DNA from: Gammaproteobacteria bacterium
GTDB lineage: Bacteria > Pseudomonadota > Gammaproteobacteria > Pseudomonadales > Oceanobacteraceae
Assembly: GCA_013373125.1 (NCBI GenBank)
Contig: JABXIK010000062.1
Coordinates: 1 to 47,288 of the forward strand
DNA: 47,288 nt
Direction of reading: 5' to 3'
The notes under the pieces were generated by a model. It did not search any database. It saw nothing but the letters and a program-made list of their open reading frames with translations, and was not told the origin of the DNA. This document shows, in pieces, positions 28,441 through 38,936 of the stretch. A program made the position numbers and the translations under genes. How positions within the stretch are numbered: the stretch's first letter is position 1; the number at the start of each line of letters is the position of its first letter.

Positions 28441-30168
28441 TTATTTCATTTTGGCGCGCTGAATGATGGCACTCACATCCACATCCGCCGGTAAGGTGCC
28501 ATAGTAGTAACCCCCGTATTGATTTAAGCGTGAATGCACAAAACCATAGGCCACGCTTTCATCACCAAATTGTATGAGCGTACTGGCTTCCCAAGCTAGG
28601 GCTAATTTTTCCACCACACTGCGAGCGCGGTATTCAAGATTACTCAAATCCTTAAATTCATGACTTAAGTTCGCAAGATATTCATCGAAAACAGGATACT
28701 TGCCTAAACCTTTTTTCAATTCAGTCATAAACGCATCCAACACGTTTGGATCTTTTTGCATGGCGCGCAGTACATCCAAACATTGCACATTACCACTGCC
28801 TTCCCAAATGGCGTTGATAGGACTCTCACGATACAAGCGCGGCAAAATATTATCTTCCACCACACCCACGCCGCCGATGCATTCCATGCATTCATAGGTG
28901 AATTGCGCGGCACGCTTACAAATCCAATATTTACCGATCGCCGTGGCCACACGAGAAAAACGCGATTCATGCTCAGCCACGTCATTACTCACATCCGCTT
29001 GCTGCAATGTATCTAATGAGTGAGCAATACGCATACTGATCGCTAACGCGGCTTCGCTTTCGATGGCTAAATCCGCCAGCACATTTTGCATTAACGGCTG
29101 GTCATGTAAGTTGGCCCCAAACGCGCTGCGACCCGAGGTATGGTGAATAGCTTGAGCCACCGCCTGACGCATAATGGCACTGGAACCCACCATGCAATCA
29201 AATCGCGTCATGGACACCATTTCGATAATGGTGCGTACTCCACGGCCTTCTTCACCTATCATCCAAGCGAACGCACCGCGGTATTCCACTTCACTGGAAG
29301 CGTTAGACACATTCCCCATCTTGTCTTTAAGGCGTTGGACATACATTTCATTTTTACGCCCATCCGGACGCCAACGGGGTAACAAGAAACAAGATAAGCC
29401 CTGTTCTTTGCTGCCGGTATAAGCCAACACTAAAAAACCATCGCACATGGGGGCACTGCAAAACCATTTGTGGCCCACAATTTCATACGCTTCACCTGGG
29501 CCAGATTTATCCACTGCATAGGCCCGTGTGGTATTAGCACGTACATCGGAGCCGCCCTGCTTTTCTGTCATGGCCATGCCTATGGTTAAACCTTGTTTCT
29601 CATAAAAAGGTACATTGCGCGGATCGTAATGATTGGCGGTGATTTTAGGTAACCACTCTTTAGCAATGTTGGGTTGATGAGCGATGGCAGGCACAGCTGC
29701 AAACGTCATAGTAAGAGGACAACCCGTGCCGGGCTCTGCCTGAGAATGCATATATTCGATGGCAGCGCGCGCCACATGGGCACCCATTTTTTTCACTTGC
29801 CAAGGCAGGCTGTGATGACCTGCCTGAATAGCCGCATCCATTAACTGATGATACGCCGGATGAAAATCCACTTGATCGATGCGCTCACCAAAACGGGAAT
29901 GGGTTTTAAATTCAGGTTTGTATTTGTTGGCTGCGAAGCCGGCTTCAAATAAATCGCTACCACAACGTTGCCCGTATTCGCTTAATTGCGCCTGATGCCA
30001 ATCCCCTTGAAACACTCGCACCCAATGCTGTAACGCTTGATCGCCATCATAGGCATTAAACGGGTCCAATGCAGTGGGTTGATTAAACACCTCATGGGTT
30101 TCGCCAAGTGACGTGGATGCTTCTGCTTGCGCCAAGGCTTGACCCTTTGGCTCAATAAAATGATTCAT
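28441..30168 (-). CDS. AidB-like acyl-CoA dehydrogenase
   Basis: 575-residue FAD flavoprotein of the acyl-CoA dehydrogenase superfamily, AidB branch (larger than the usual 380-400). Typical pieces: GCPLTMTFAAVPAI, GMAMTEKQGGSDVRANTT, VGHKWFCSAPMCDGFLVLAY, GVRTIIEMVSMTRFDCMVGS and the C-terminal ECIGGVGVVEDN..RLYRESPINAIWEGSGNV. AidB relatives protect DNA from alkylation or oxidise branched acyl-CoAs; which applies is open. Start at 30168, with GGAGG five bases before the ATG. The adjacent TetR gene probably controls it. Confidence 0.9.
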   Translation of the reverse strand: MNHFIEPKGQALAQAEASTSLGETHEVFNQPTALDPFNAYDGDQALQHWVRVFQGDWHQAQLSEYGQRCGSDLFEAGFAANKYKPEFKTHSRFGERIDQVDFHPAYHQLMDAAIQAGHHSLPWQVKKMGAHVARAAIEYMHSQAEPGTGCPLTMTFAAVPAIAHQPNIAKEWLPKITANHYDPRNVPFYEKQGLTIGMAMTEKQGGSDVRANTTRAYAVDKSGPGEAYEIVGHKWFCSAPMCDGFLVLAYTGSKEQGLSCFLLPRWRPDGRKNEMYVQRLKDKMGNVSNASSEVEYRGAFAWMIGEEGRGVRTIIEMVSMTRFDCMVGSSAIMRQAVAQAIHHTSGRSAFGANLHDQPLMQNVLADLAIESEAALAISMRIAHSLDTLQQADVSNDVAEHESRFSRVATAIGKYWICKRAAQFTYECMECIGGVGVVEDNILPRLYRESPINAIWEGSGNVQCLDVLRAMQKDPNVLDAFMTELKKGLGKYPVFDEYLANLSHEFKDLSNLEYRARSVVEKLALAWEASTLIQFGDESVAYGFVHSRLNQYGGYYYGTLPADVDVSAIIQRAKMK

Positions 30169-30205
30169 GCTGTCCTCCAATCAAATAAGAGCACAGCAAG
30201 CTGTG

Positions 30206-30853
30206 CTACACGGTGCCGGCTACCGAACGTAAGGCCAGAGCTTTTATTTGTTCGATCAATGTGGCTTTTTCTGTATCGGATAAACTCGTGGGGTGAACCA
30301 ATTGCTCCCCAGTGCTTTCCACTTGTGGCGCTAATGGGCCCACCAAGGCTTCCGATAACATACCCACTAATGCCGCGGCACTAATGCTGGCATTTTGTGG
30401 GACAAATTCTTCTTTACTCACCCCTTCGTTGATCAAGTCTTCAAAGGCTTCGGCGTAAGCAAAACGATAACTTAAGCGTTCTTTCTCAACCAAAGGATCC
30501 ACAGGCTCTGCAATCAAGGCATAGGCTAAACGCGGCGCCCTTAATGCACGATCGGCAAAGGTATCCACCGCATTCAGCAAGCGCTGACGGCAACTTTCCC
30601 CTTCTTGGGTCGCCGTGGTTACGGCACTCAGCTCACGCTCAGTGGCATGCCGAAACACTTCGGCCACCAATTCCGCCTTAGATGGAAAGTGGCGGTAAAT
30701 GGTACCGGTTGCGATGTCGCTGCGACTGGCCACCTGAGCCACTGCCGCCGCGGCAAAGCCCCCTTGAGCCACCAAAGCTCGCGCTTCTTTTAATATCCGC
30801 TCGCGGGTGCCCGCTTTCTTTGCCAAGGTGTGTTCGGTTGCACGATACGCCAT
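30206..30853 (-). CDS. TetR/AcrR family transcriptional regulator
   Basis: 215 residues. The N-terminal helix-turn-helix covers about residues 16-62 (TRERILKEARALVAQGGF, VASRSDIATGTIYRHFPSKAELVAEVF), followed by an all-helical ligand domain. It is 37 bp upstream of the acyl-CoA dehydrogenase gene on the same strand, so the pair is probably one operon and the ligand may be an acyl-CoA. A perfect inverted repeat sits 19 bp before its start codon, consistent with autoregulation. Confidence 0.9.
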   Translation of the reverse strand: MAYRATEHTLAKKAGTRERILKEARALVAQGGFAAAAVAQVASRSDIATGTIYRHFPSKAELVAEVFRHATERELSAVTTATQEGESCRQRLLNAVDTFADRALRAPRLAYALIAEPVDPLVEKERLSYRFAYAEAFEDLINEGVSKEEFVPQNASISAAALVGMLSEALVGPLAPQVESTGEQLVHPTSLSDTEKATLIEQIKALALRSVAGTV

Positions 30854-30872
30854 AAAATGAATCCGTATTCAC

Positions 30873-30898
30873 AACAAGTGAACCAAGATTCACTTGTT
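30873..30898. promoter_or_regulatory. Probable TetR operator
   Basis: Perfect 10-bp inverted repeat AACAAGTGAA - CCAAGA - TTCACTTGTT, directly upstream of the TetR gene. Size and position suit a TetR dimer site and could also act on the divergent mannosyltransferase gene. Confidence 0.75.
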
Positions 30899-31009
30899 TG
30901 GTCAAGTTTAAAATGTGTCCCTATATTAGGCAGCCTGTGGCGGATACTCAATCACTTGGTCCTAAGCCAGTAGGATGAGTAAAATATTGGCTTTTGCATT
31001 AGGGCAAAT

Positions 31010-32104
31010 ATGCGCATCTTATTACTCAGTGCCTACGACACCGACAGCCATCGTGCTTGGTGCCAAGGGCTCATGCAAAATATGCCGCAACACGAATGGT
31101 GCTACCTCACCCTGCCTGGGCGCTATTTTAGCTGGCGCATTCGCGGCAATGGCTTGAGCTTTGTGTATGGCGAGCAAGCTGCGCAACTCAAACAGCCTTT
31201 CGATTTAATCCTCGCCACCTCCATGGTAGACCTCGCCACGTTTAAAGGTTTGGCGCCTCACTTGGCGCACACGCCAAGCATTTTGTACTGCCACGAGAAT
31301 CAATTCGCGTATCCTAAAAGTGATCAACAGCACACCAGTGTGGAACCACAAATGGTGAACCTCTACGCGGCGCTGGCCGCAGATCATGTTTTATTTAATA
31401 GCGAATATAATCGCCAATCGTTTTTACAAGGTGCAACCGCGCTACTTAAACGTTTACCGGATCACGCTCCCTTGGCCGCCATCAACAGCATTCAACATAA
31501 ATCCCAAGTGTTACCCGTCCCTATTACTTTCAACTCGTCATTGACACCCAAGCATTTTGAAAAGGGTGATACATTAAACGTGATCTGGAATCACCGCTGG
31601 GAATACGATAAAGGGCCGGATACCTTGGCTGCCTGCATTGAGCTGGCCTATGCTAGAAACTTGAATGTGCAGTTCAGCGTATGTGGCATGTCGTTTCGGC
31701 AAAAGCCCGAGGCATTGATACGCCTACAGCAAATAAAATTACCCAATGTGTCGCACATGGGCACATTTGAGAAACGCAGCGAATATCGACAACAACTAGC
31801 GGAGCATCATGTGGTGTTATCCACCGCCATTCATGAGTTCCAAGGACTTGCTGTTCTAGAGGGCGCAGCTTTGGGCTGCACGCCCTTGGCGCCTAATCGC
31901 TTAGCCTATCCAGAATGGATTCCCACAGAAAACCTATACCCCAATGGCTCCACAGAAGACGAGGCCGCCGCTATATGTGATCAGTTACATCACTGGCAGC
32001 AACGAGGGCTGCCACCGACCGTGGATGTGTGTCATTATGATTGGCAGTCTTTAATCGACAAATACGAGCAGTGTTTTCAAACGTTACACAATAAAAAACA
32101 ATAG
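31010..32104 (+). CDS. tRNA-queuosine alpha-mannosyltransferase-like glycosyltransferase (DUF3524)
   Basis: 364 residues. The N-terminal DUF3524 domain (MRILLLSAYDTDSHRAWCQGL, LPGRYFSWRIRGN, ILYCHENQFAYP) is followed by a GT-B-type C-terminal half (VIWNHRWEYDKGPDTLAACI, HEFQGLAVLEGAALGCTPLAPNRLAYPE). This family mannosylates queuosine in tRNA-Asp; bacterial members are inferred by homology. AGGG precedes the ATG. Followed 15 bp later by glutathione peroxidase. Confidence 0.85.
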   Translation: MRILLLSAYDTDSHRAWCQGLMQNMPQHEWCYLTLPGRYFSWRIRGNGLSFVYGEQAAQLKQPFDLILATSMVDLATFKGLAPHLAHTPSILYCHENQFAYPKSDQQHTSVEPQMVNLYAALAADHVLFNSEYNRQSFLQGATALLKRLPDHAPLAAINSIQHKSQVLPVPITFNSSLTPKHFEKGDTLNVIWNHRWEYDKGPDTLAACIELAYARNLNVQFSVCGMSFRQKPEALIRLQQIKLPNVSHMGTFEKRSEYRQQLAEHHVVLSTAIHEFQGLAVLEGAALGCTPLAPNRLAYPEWIPTENLYPNGSTEDEAAAICDQLHHWQQRGLPPTVDVCHYDWQSLIDKYEQCFQTLHNKKQ

Positions 32105-32119
32105 CAACGGGAGCACAAC

Positions 32120-32587
32120 ATGACGCCTTTTTATGACATACAAATAGACGGCTTAGATAACCAAGCATTTGATCTTAGCCAATTCAAAGACAAGGTGGTT
32201 TTGATCGTCAACGTGGCCAGTGAATGCGGCTTAACCCCGCAATATGCAGGCTTACAATCCCTATTTGATAAATACAAAGACAAAGGGTTTATGGTGCTTG
32301 GTGTACCTTGTAATCAATTTGGTCAACAAGAACCTGGCAGTAATGAAGCTATTGCACAATTTTGCACAACCAAATTCAATGTGACCTTCCCCATGACCAC
32401 CAAGATTGATGTGAACGGTGACAATCGCCACCCCTTGTATCAATTTTTAATTGAAGACGGTGACGATATCGAATGGAATTTTGCGAAATTTTTAGTGAAT
32501 AAAAACGGCTATGTTGCCCAACGTTTCAGTGCGCGCCTAGATCCATTAAGTGACGAAGTGATTCACGAGATCGAGCACCTACTTTAA
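32120..32587 (+). CDS. Glutathione peroxidase family protein
   Basis: 155-residue thiol peroxidase that reduces peroxides, probably with thioredoxin or glutathione. The catalytic residues are visible: Cys36 in NVASECGLTPQY (cysteine, not selenocysteine), Gln in CNQFGQQEPG, and Trp/Asn in IEWNFAKFLV. GGGAG precedes the ATG. Its stop overlaps the convergent GGDEF gene by four bases. Confidence 0.92.
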   Translation: MTPFYDIQIDGLDNQAFDLSQFKDKVVLIVNVASECGLTPQYAGLQSLFDKYKDKGFMVLGVPCNQFGQQEPGSNEAIAQFCTTKFNVTFPMTTKIDVNGDNRHPLYQFLIEDGDDIEWNFAKFLVNKNGYVAQRFSARLDPLSDEVIHEIEHLL

Positions 32588-34137
32588 TGTTTTTTGTGCT
32601 GCTCCATCGACAGCACTTTCCCTTGCCGCTTGGCCGCATACATTTTGTGGTCGGCGGTTTTCAATAGCTCTTCTAGCGTTCGCCCATCTTCTGGGTACAT
32701 GGCCAAACCTATACTGGCCGATAAGGTGATGGTTTTCTTATCCACAAATTGCACCTTAGACATTTCGTCATGTATGCGCCACATAACCTTCTTAGCATCT
32801 TCCGTAGTGATCACATGCTCAAGCAACACCACAAATTCATCCCCACCAAAACGACACGCCACATCATCCATACGAATACAATCCAGCAAGATAGCGGATG
32901 CCATGATCAGCACCCGATCTCCCGTATCATGACCATGGGTATCGTTAATTTCTTTAAAGTCATTTAAATCCACATACAGTAAACCGATTTTATCGGCGCG
33001 GCGCTGACAACCGGCAATAGAGCGCATTAAATAATCTTCAAAGTAATGACGATTGGCCAACCCAGTTAAGCGATCATAATTCGCACGCTGATATAACTTG
33101 TGATTGGCGTGTAATTTCTCCAGTTCCCCTTGGTAATGCTTGCGTAAAAACAAATGCATGAAAATGCCCGCTGCAATAAATACCAAGGCAATCAAAATGA
33201 GCAAGGTCAGATTAATACTATCCACCCCTAACTGCTGGGTTAACGTCAGTTTGACCGTGTCATGCCCAAGGGGAAATTCTTTTTCAAACTGCACCATTGG
33301 AAACAAAGCCTGTTCCCATAATGCTTTCGATGATGTGCCCACATCCGCCAAGGGGGCTAACTCCCCATAGCGAATATTCAATTGCATACCCGGTTTATCC
33401 AAAACAATATCTTGCAACAATGCTTGGCTTTTAATCACCAGTAATGCGTACTGATCCGGTAGGTCTTGCCCTGGTAACAGACTTGGCTTAATCATCACAA
33501 ACGCGGTGTTACCATCAATTAATTCAAAACCCTCGCTGATACTGGCGAGACCCGTCACGAGAGACTGCTCCATGGCATCGTTAACAAATTGAATGCTGGA
33601 AATATCCAAGCCCAGCATGTTGAAACTGTTGTTGGATTCAGGCTCCACAAACACCAAAGGGTAATAAAACGCATCCGACGTATGAGCCACATTCACAAAG
33701 CCTTGGCCAAATTCAAAGCGTCGCACATGAATATCACTGTCCATCTTGTACGATAGCTGTTTTTCAAAGCTCGCCACGTCCGAGCCTTCTATTCGCTGCG
33801 CTGCTTGGAACATGTACAAGTTGGAGTAACGCTCCATCATGGTTTTACTGTAAAAGCGAGCACGATAAGGCTCTTGCACCCCCACATCGGCCAAGAAGGC
33901 AGCAAAGCCATCGAGTATGGTTTCATTCACCACGAAGGCTTGCTGCAACGTCTCAGAAATGCGGGTACCGAACTGATGAAAGTCACTCTTGGATTGATTA
34001 AGATTTTGCCAAACAAAGAACGACAAACTGACAATAAAGAAGAGAACCCCAAATAACACCAACAGCCCATACAAACCCAACAACCGTCGCTGGGAGCCAT
34101 CGTCTTTCAAGGGGAATTCATAGGGTTTCACATCCAA
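32584..34137 (-). CDS. CHASE-domain diguanylate cyclase
   Basis: 517 residues: membrane segment about 20-43, periplasmic CHASE-like sensor about 45-300 (FAAFLADVGVQEPYRARFYSKTM, FYYPLVFVEP), second membrane segment about 308-330 (LTLLILIALVFIAAGIFMHLF), then GGDEF about 350-510. The active site RFGGDEF and the inhibition motif RMDD (RxxD) are present, so it should be active and feedback inhibited. No partner gene adjacent. Confidence 0.88.
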   Translation of the reverse strand: MDVKPYEFPLKDDGSQRRLLGLYGLLVLFGVLFFIVSLSFFVWQNLNQSKSDFHQFGTRISETLQQAFVVNETILDGFAAFLADVGVQEPYRARFYSKTMMERYSNLYMFQAAQRIEGSDVASFEKQLSYKMDSDIHVRRFEFGQGFVNVAHTSDAFYYPLVFVEPESNNSFNMLGLDISSIQFVNDAMEQSLVTGLASISEGFELIDGNTAFVMIKPSLLPGQDLPDQYALLVIKSQALLQDIVLDKPGMQLNIRYGELAPLADVGTSSKALWEQALFPMVQFEKEFPLGHDTVKLTLTQQLGVDSINLTLLILIALVFIAAGIFMHLFLRKHYQGELEKLHANHKLYQRANYDRLTGLANRHYFEDYLMRSIAGCQRRADKIGLLYVDLNDFKEINDTHGHDTGDRVLIMASAILLDCIRMDDVACRFGGDEFVVLLEHVITTEDAKKVMWRIHDEMSKVQFVDKKTITLSASIGLAMYPEDGRTLEELLKTADHKMYAAKRQGKVLSMEQHKKH

Positions 34138-34226
34138 GCCATTAGGTTACGGCATATTAATTTTAGTTTAGACTACCCCCCTCGCGTCAGCCGTGAATTA
34201 TCAGGATTTTTCGATATAATCCGTGC

Positions 34227-34331
34227 ACCAAATATAACCCAAGATAAAATACCGCATGCACCATGCCTGTTCATTTTTATTCAAGGTTAGTGAAGCTAGG
34301 TCTCGCCAAAGCCCATCAATAGGGCTTTTTC
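34227..34331 (+). ncRNA. Candidate small RNA or terminated leader
   Basis: A -10 TATAAT at 34215-34220 with a poor -35 (GTGAAT at 34193-34198) is followed about 90 bp later by an intrinsic terminator (34308-34331). The roughly 105-nt product contains no convincing ORF. It could be a free small RNA or an attenuated leader of the thioesterase gene that starts at 34486. Confidence 0.4.
34308..34331 (+). terminator. Intrinsic terminator upstream of the thioesterase gene
   Basis: Stem AAAGCCC (34308-34314) / GGGCTTT (34322-34328), seven-base loop, followed by TT. Confidence 0.7.
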
Positions 34332-34418
34332 ATGTTTTGGCAAGGTTTATGCTTTAAGGCCAGCACCATTTATATATCCAGGTAAATGGCCGCACGAGTT
34401 CCACAAGAACTCAAGCCC

Positions 34419-34448
34419 CGCAGAACCACTCATCCTTGTGGTTTTGCG
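34419..34448 (+). other. Hairpin in the thioesterase leader
   Basis: Stem CGCAGAACCAC / GTGGTTTTGCG (11 bp, one G-T pair) with an eight-base loop, 37 bp before the start codon. A smaller hairpin GAGTT/AACTC lies just before it. No T-run, so a regulatory or stabilising structure rather than a terminator. Confidence 0.5.
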
Positions 34449-34485
34449 AATTTTGAATACCGCCACAACCGATAATGGAGTCGCT

Positions 34486-34989
34486 ATGGGGCAGATTATC
34501 CAAACTGAAATGACCGAACTGGTTACACCGTCGATGGCCAACTTCTCTGGCAATATGCACGGGGGGGAATTACTTAAGCTATTAGACAAAGTAGCTTATA
34601 CCTGCGCCATGCGTTACAGCGGCCATTACGCCGTTACTCTTTCGGTGGATAACGTATTATTCAAGCAACCCATTCACATTGGTGAAATGGTCACCTGCCT
34701 TGCCACAGTAAACTATACCGGCCGCAGCTCCATGGAAATTGGTATTAAGGTGATTGCCGAGAACATTCAAGAAAAAACCGTACGCCACACCCACACGTGT
34801 TTCTTCACCATGGTCGCCATGAAAGATGGCAAAACCACACCGGTGCCAGAACTCATTATCCAAAACGATGTACAACGTCGTCGCTGGAACAAAGCGGTGA
34901 AACGCAAAGAAGCGCGCCTGCGCTTACAAAAAATGATGAAAGCCATCGAAAACGAAGATGATGAAGCGTTCGAGTCTGCTTACGCTTAA
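34486..34989 (+). CDS. Acyl-CoA thioesterase, YciA-like hotdog family
   Basis: 167-residue single-hotdog thioesterase hydrolysing acyl-CoAs in the cytosol. MANFSGNMHGGELLKLLDKVAY carries the hotdog helix with catalytic Asp; TLSVDNVLFKQPIHIGE and NYTGRSSMEIGIKVIAE follow. A basic C-terminal tail (RRRWNKAVKRKEARLRLQKM) ends in an acidic stretch. ATG at 34486 has GGAG five bases upstream; the frame opens at 34438 inside a hairpin. Closed by a strong terminator. Confidence 0.88.
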   Translation: MGQIIQTEMTELVTPSMANFSGNMHGGELLKLLDKVAYTCAMRYSGHYAVTLSVDNVLFKQPIHIGEMVTCLATVNYTGRSSMEIGIKVIAENIQEKTVRHTHTCFFTMVAMKDGKTTPVPELIIQNDVQRRRWNKAVKRKEARLRLQKMMKAIENEDDEAFESAYA

Positions 34990-35006
34990 ACACAAGCGTC
35001 AGCCAT

Positions 35007-35038
35007 AAAAAAACCGAGCACTTAGGCTCGGTTTTTTT
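35007..35038. terminator. Bidirectional terminator between thioesterase and greA
   Basis: A7-CCGAGC-(ACTTAG)-GCTCGG-T7, perfect and symmetric, serving both convergent genes. Confidence 0.93.
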
Positions 35039-35056
35039 ATGACAATACAAAACAGA

Positions 35057-35533
35057 TTAGATATACATTACTTCATCAATTTCGTATTCGATCTCACCGT
35101 TAGGTACTTTTACCACAACCACATCGCCTTCTTCTTTACCCAGTAAGGCGCGGGCAATAGGCGAGCCCGAACTGATCTTACCGTTAGGCACATCGGCTTC
35201 GTCTTCACCTACAATTTGATACTGTTTTTCTTCATCAGTATCGACGTCAATTAATTTCACCGTCACGCCAAAAATCACCTTGCCATTTTTTGGCATGGTC
35301 GTAATGTCGATTACTTGCACATTAGACAACTTACCTTCGATATCTTGAATACGACCTTCGATGAAACCTTGCTGTTCACGGGCTGCATGGTATTCCGCAT
35401 TTTCTTTTAAATCACCGTGTTCACGGGCTTCAGCAATGGCGGCAATCACTTTTGGGCGATCCACTTTTTTCAGCTGCTCTAGCTCTTCGCGTAATGCTTT
35501 TTCACCCTGAACTGTCATAGGTACTTTTTGCAT
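35057..35533 (-). CDS. greA: Transcription elongation factor GreA
   Basis: 158 residues: N-terminal coiled-coil ([43 protein letters not shown] with the acidic tip) and C-terminal FKBP-like domain ([46 protein letters not shown]). Rescues backtracked RNA polymerase by stimulating transcript cleavage. ATG at 35533 with GGAG five bases upstream is preferred over a GTG at 35539. Downstream of carAB, as in Pseudomonas, but separated by a terminator. Confidence 0.95.
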   Translation of the reverse strand: MQKVPMTVQGEKALREELEQLKKVDRPKVIAAIAEAREHGDLKENAEYHAAREQQGFIEGRIQDIEGKLSNVQVIDITTMPKNGKVIFGVTVKLIDVDTDEEKQYQIVGEDEADVPNGKISSGSPIARALLGKEEGDVVVVKVPNGEIEYEIDEVMYI

Positions 35534-35650
35534 AATCACTCCTATTTAAGGCCGATTTTAAACTCTGGTTGAAACCACCAGCCTTTGGCCTTTTTTTATT
35601 TTTTGAACTGCGCTTCATGCGTATTACACAAAGCCAAAATTCTGAATCCC

Positions 35651-35685
35651 AAAAACGCGAATAAGGGCCATAAGGCCCTTATTCG
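35651..35685 (-). terminator. Terminator of the carAB operon
   Basis: Perfect 12-bp stem CGAATAAGGGCC / GGCCCTTATTCG with loop ATAA. On the minus strand a T5 run follows two bases after the stem. Confidence 0.8.
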
Positions 35686-35703
35686 ACTCATTGAAATACC
35701 TGC

Positions 35704-38700
35704 TTACTTAATTACAGAGTGCAATTCTTGTAGACGACGAACAATTTTCAGTCCGTCTGATTCCAATGCTTTAACAACCGCTTCTGCACCTGCCAAAGTG
35801 GTAGTGTAGTAAACTTTGTGCTGCAATGCACTACGACGAATTTCCGCTGAATCCGCAATTGCCACAGGGCCTTCAGTGGTATTCACTGACATTGCGATTT
35901 CATCGTTTTTGATCATATCCACAATGTGTGGACGACCTTCGCCTACTTTGTTTACGCGTGTCACTTCAACGCCGGCATCGCTTAATGCTTTGAACGTACC
36001 CGCTGTTGCAACTAGGTTAAAGCCAAGTGCTTTCAAACCTTTTGCAACTGGAATTACGTCGGCTTTATCCGCATCACGTACCGATACAAACACATTACCT
36101 TCGGTCGGTAATTTTTCACCGGCACCCAACGTGGCTTTGAAGAAGGCTTCACCAAAGGTTTCGCCTGCACCCATTACTTCGCCCGTGGATTTCATTTCTG
36201 GCCCAAGAATTGGGTCAACACCTTGGAACTTGTTGAACGGGAATACCGCTTCTTTCACTGAGTAATACGGTGGAATGATTTCTTTCGTAAAGCCAAGCTC
36301 TGCCAAAGATTTACCCATCATTACTTTCGCTGCAATCGCCGCTAATGATGTGCCAATGCACTTAGATACGAATGGAACCGTACGTGATGCACGAGGGTTC
36401 ACTTCGATCACGTAAATCTCGCCGTCTTGCCATGCAAGCTGAGTATTCATCAGACCCACTACGCCAAGTTCAAGTGCCATAGCCGCAACTTGCTTACGCA
36501 TTTCATCTTGTACATCTTCTGGCAAGCTGTAAGGCGGCAATGAACACGCAGAGTCACCAGAGTGAATACCGGCTTGTTCGATGTGCTGCATGATGGCACC
36601 AATCACCACTTGCTCGCCATCGCATACTGCATCAATGTCCACTTCAACAGCTTTGTTTAGGAAGTAATCCAACAATACTGGCGAGTCGTTAGACACTTTC
36701 ACCGCAGTAGTCATGTACTTACGCAGCGCTTCTTCGTTGTTCACGATTTCCATAGCACGACCACCTAATACGTAAGATGGGCGAACCACTAGCGGGTAAC
36801 CAATTTCTTGTGCCTTGGTTACGGCTTCTTCGGTTGAAGTCACAGTGGCGTTAACCGGCTGTTTCAAACCAAGACGCTGAATCATTTGTTGGAAACGCTC
36901 GCGGTCTTCTGCACGGTCAATGGCTTCTGGAGAAGTACCAATGATCGGCACACCCGCCGCTTCTAATTCGTTTGCTAATTTAAGTGGGGTTTGACCACCG
37001 TATTGAACGATCACACCTTTTGGTTTTTCTTTATCAACAATCTCTAAGACATCTTCCAGTGTGACCGGCTCGAAGAACAAACGATCAGACGTATCGTAGT
37101 CGGTAGAAACGGTTTCTGGGTTACAGTTCACCATGATGGCTTCATAACCCATTTCTTTCGCGGCAAACGCAGCGTGTACACAGCAGTAATCAAACTCGAT
37201 GCCTTGACCGATACGGTTAGGGCCACCACCTAGAACAATGATCTTATCGCGATCCGATGGATTCGCTTCACACTCTTCTTCATAAGTTGAATACATGTAC
37301 GCAGTATCGGTTGCGAATTCCGCCGCACAAGTATCCACTCGCTTGTAAACTGGGCGAATGTTTAACTTTTGACGATGCTTACGGAACGCTTTTTCGCTCA
37401 CGCCTAACAATTCGGCTAAACGGGCATCGGAGAAACCTTTACGCTTCAAGCGGAAGATGCGATCAGCATCCAGAGAGGTTAACGCGCTCTCAGCCACTTT
37501 GGCTTCTTCTTTGATGATGTCTTCGATTTGCACCAAGAACCAAGGATCAACCGCGCAGCAATCAAAAATCTCTTCAACGCTCATGCCGATACGGAACGCA
37601 TCTGCGATGTACCAAATGCGCTCAGCCCCAGGCGTGTTTAATTCTGCGATGATTTTTTCTTTAGCGCCTTCAGCGTTAAGGTCCACGATTGGATCAAAAC
37701 CATTGGCACCCACTTCAAGACCGCGCAATGCTTTTTGCATGGACTCTTGTTGAGTACGACCGATGGCCATCACTTCACCTACAGATTTCATCTGCGTGGT
37801 TAAACGCGCATCCGCTTGTGGGAATTTCTCGAAAGTGAAACGAGGAATCTTAGTCACAACGTAGTCAATACTAGGCTCGAACGATGCAGGGGTACGACCA
37901 CCTGTAATATCGTTTTGTAATTCATCTAGGGTGTAACCGATGGCCAACTTGGCTGCGATTTTCGCAATTGGGAAACCCGTCGCTTTAGAAGCCAATGCCG
38001 ATGAGCGCGATACACGCGGGTTCATCTCGATCACAACCATACGACCCGTTTCTGGGTTGATACCAAACTGAACGTTTGAACCACCCGTCTCAACGCCGAT
38101 TTCACGCAGTACCGCTAACGACGCGTTACGCATGATTTGTAATTCTTTATCGGTAAGGGTTTGTGCCGGTGCTACTGTGATGGAGTCACCTGTGTGCACA
38201 CCCATAGGGTCAAAGTTTTCGATAGAACATACGATGATGCAGTTGTCGTTTTTGTCACGAACCACTTCCATCTCGTACTCTTTCCAACCGATTAATGATT
38301 CATCGATTAGAAGCTCGTTGGTTGGCGATAAATCCAAACCACGAGTACAGATTTCTTCGAACTCTTCTTTGTTATACGCGATACCACCACCGGTACCACC
38401 CATGGTGAAAGAAGGACGAATGATACAAGGGAAACCTAAGTCTTTTTGAACTTCCCACGCTTCTTCCATGCTGTGGGCGATGCCCGCTTTAGGACATTCC
38501 AAACCAATCTTTTTCATGGCTTGGTCGAAACGGTTACGGTCTTCCGCTTTATCGATAACGTCGGCTTTCGCACCGATCATTTCAACGCCGTACTTTTCCA
38601 ATACGCCAGCGGCTTCTAGGCCAAGGGCGCAGTTCAAAGCAGTTTGACCACCCATGGTAGGTAGTAATACGTCTGGGCGTTCTTTTTCAATAATTTTGGT

Positions 38701-38922
38701 AACTGACTCAACCGTGATTGGCTCGATGTACGTGGCATCGGCCATGGATGGGTCGGTCATGATGGTGGCTGGGTTAGAGTTCACCAAAATAACTTTGTAG
38801 CCTTCTTCACGAAGGGCTTTACAGGCTTGGGCGCCAGAGTAGTCAAACTCACAGGCTTGACCGATCACAATTGGGCCCGCGCCGATAATTAGAATGCTTT
38901 CTATGTCCGTGCGTTTTGGCAT
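35704..38922 (-). CDS. carB: Carbamoyl-phosphate synthase large chain
   Basis: 1072-residue synthetase making carbamoyl phosphate from bicarbonate, ATP and ammonia delivered by CarA, for arginine and pyrimidines. The two duplicated ATP-grasp halves start [21 protein letters not shown] and [30 protein letters not shown] and [10 protein letters not shown] repeat the pattern, and a C-terminal MGS-like allosteric domain ends the protein ([17 protein letters not shown]). Length agrees with E. coli (1073). GGAGAGAGAGCC precedes the ATG; only 14 bp separate it from carA. Confidence 0.97.
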   Translation of the reverse strand: MPKRTDIESILIIGAGPIVIGQACEFDYSGAQACKALREEGYKVILVNSNPATIMTDPSMADATYIEPITVESVTKIIEKERPDVLLPTMGGQTALNCALGLEAAGVLEKYGVEMIGAKADVIDKAEDRNRFDQAMKKIGLECPKAGIAHSMEEAWEVQKDLGFPCIIRPSFTMGGTGGGIAYNKEEFEEICTRGLDLSPTNELLIDESLIGWKEYEMEVVRDKNDNCIIVCSIENFDPMGVHTGDSITVAPAQTLTDKELQIMRNASLAVLREIGVETGGSNVQFGINPETGRMVVIEMNPRVSRSSALASKATGFPIAKIAAKLAIGYTLDELQNDITGGRTPASFEPSIDYVVTKIPRFTFEKFPQADARLTTQMKSVGEVMAIGRTQQESMQKALRGLEVGANGFDPIVDLNAEGAKEKIIAELNTPGAERIWYIADAFRIGMSVEEIFDCCAVDPWFLVQIEDIIKEEAKVAESALTSLDADRIFRLKRKGFSDARLAELLGVSEKAFRKHRQKLNIRPVYKRVDTCAAEFATDTAYMYSTYEEECEANPSDRDKIIVLGGGPNRIGQGIEFDYCCVHAAFAAKEMGYEAIMVNCNPETVSTDYDTSDRLFFEPVTLEDVLEIVDKEKPKGVIVQYGGQTPLKLANELEAAGVPIIGTSPEAIDRAEDRERFQQMIQRLGLKQPVNATVTSTEEAVTKAQEIGYPLVVRPSYVLGGRAMEIVNNEEALRKYMTTAVKVSNDSPVLLDYFLNKAVEVDIDAVCDGEQVVIGAIMQHIEQAGIHSGDSACSLPPYSLPEDVQDEMRKQVAAMALELGVVGLMNTQLAWQDGEIYVIEVNPRASRTVPFVSKCIGTSLAAIAAKVMMGKSLAELGFTKEIIPPYYSVKEAVFPFNKFQGVDPILGPEMKSTGEVMGAGETFGEAFFKATLGAGEKLPTEGNVFVSVRDADKADVIPVAKGLKALGFNLVATAGTFKALSDAGVEVTRVNKVGEGRPHIVDMIKNDEIAMSVNTTEGPVAIADSAEIRRSALQHKVYYTTTLAGAEAVVKALESDGLKIVRRLQELHSVIK

Positions 38923-38936
38923 GGCTCTCTCTCCAA

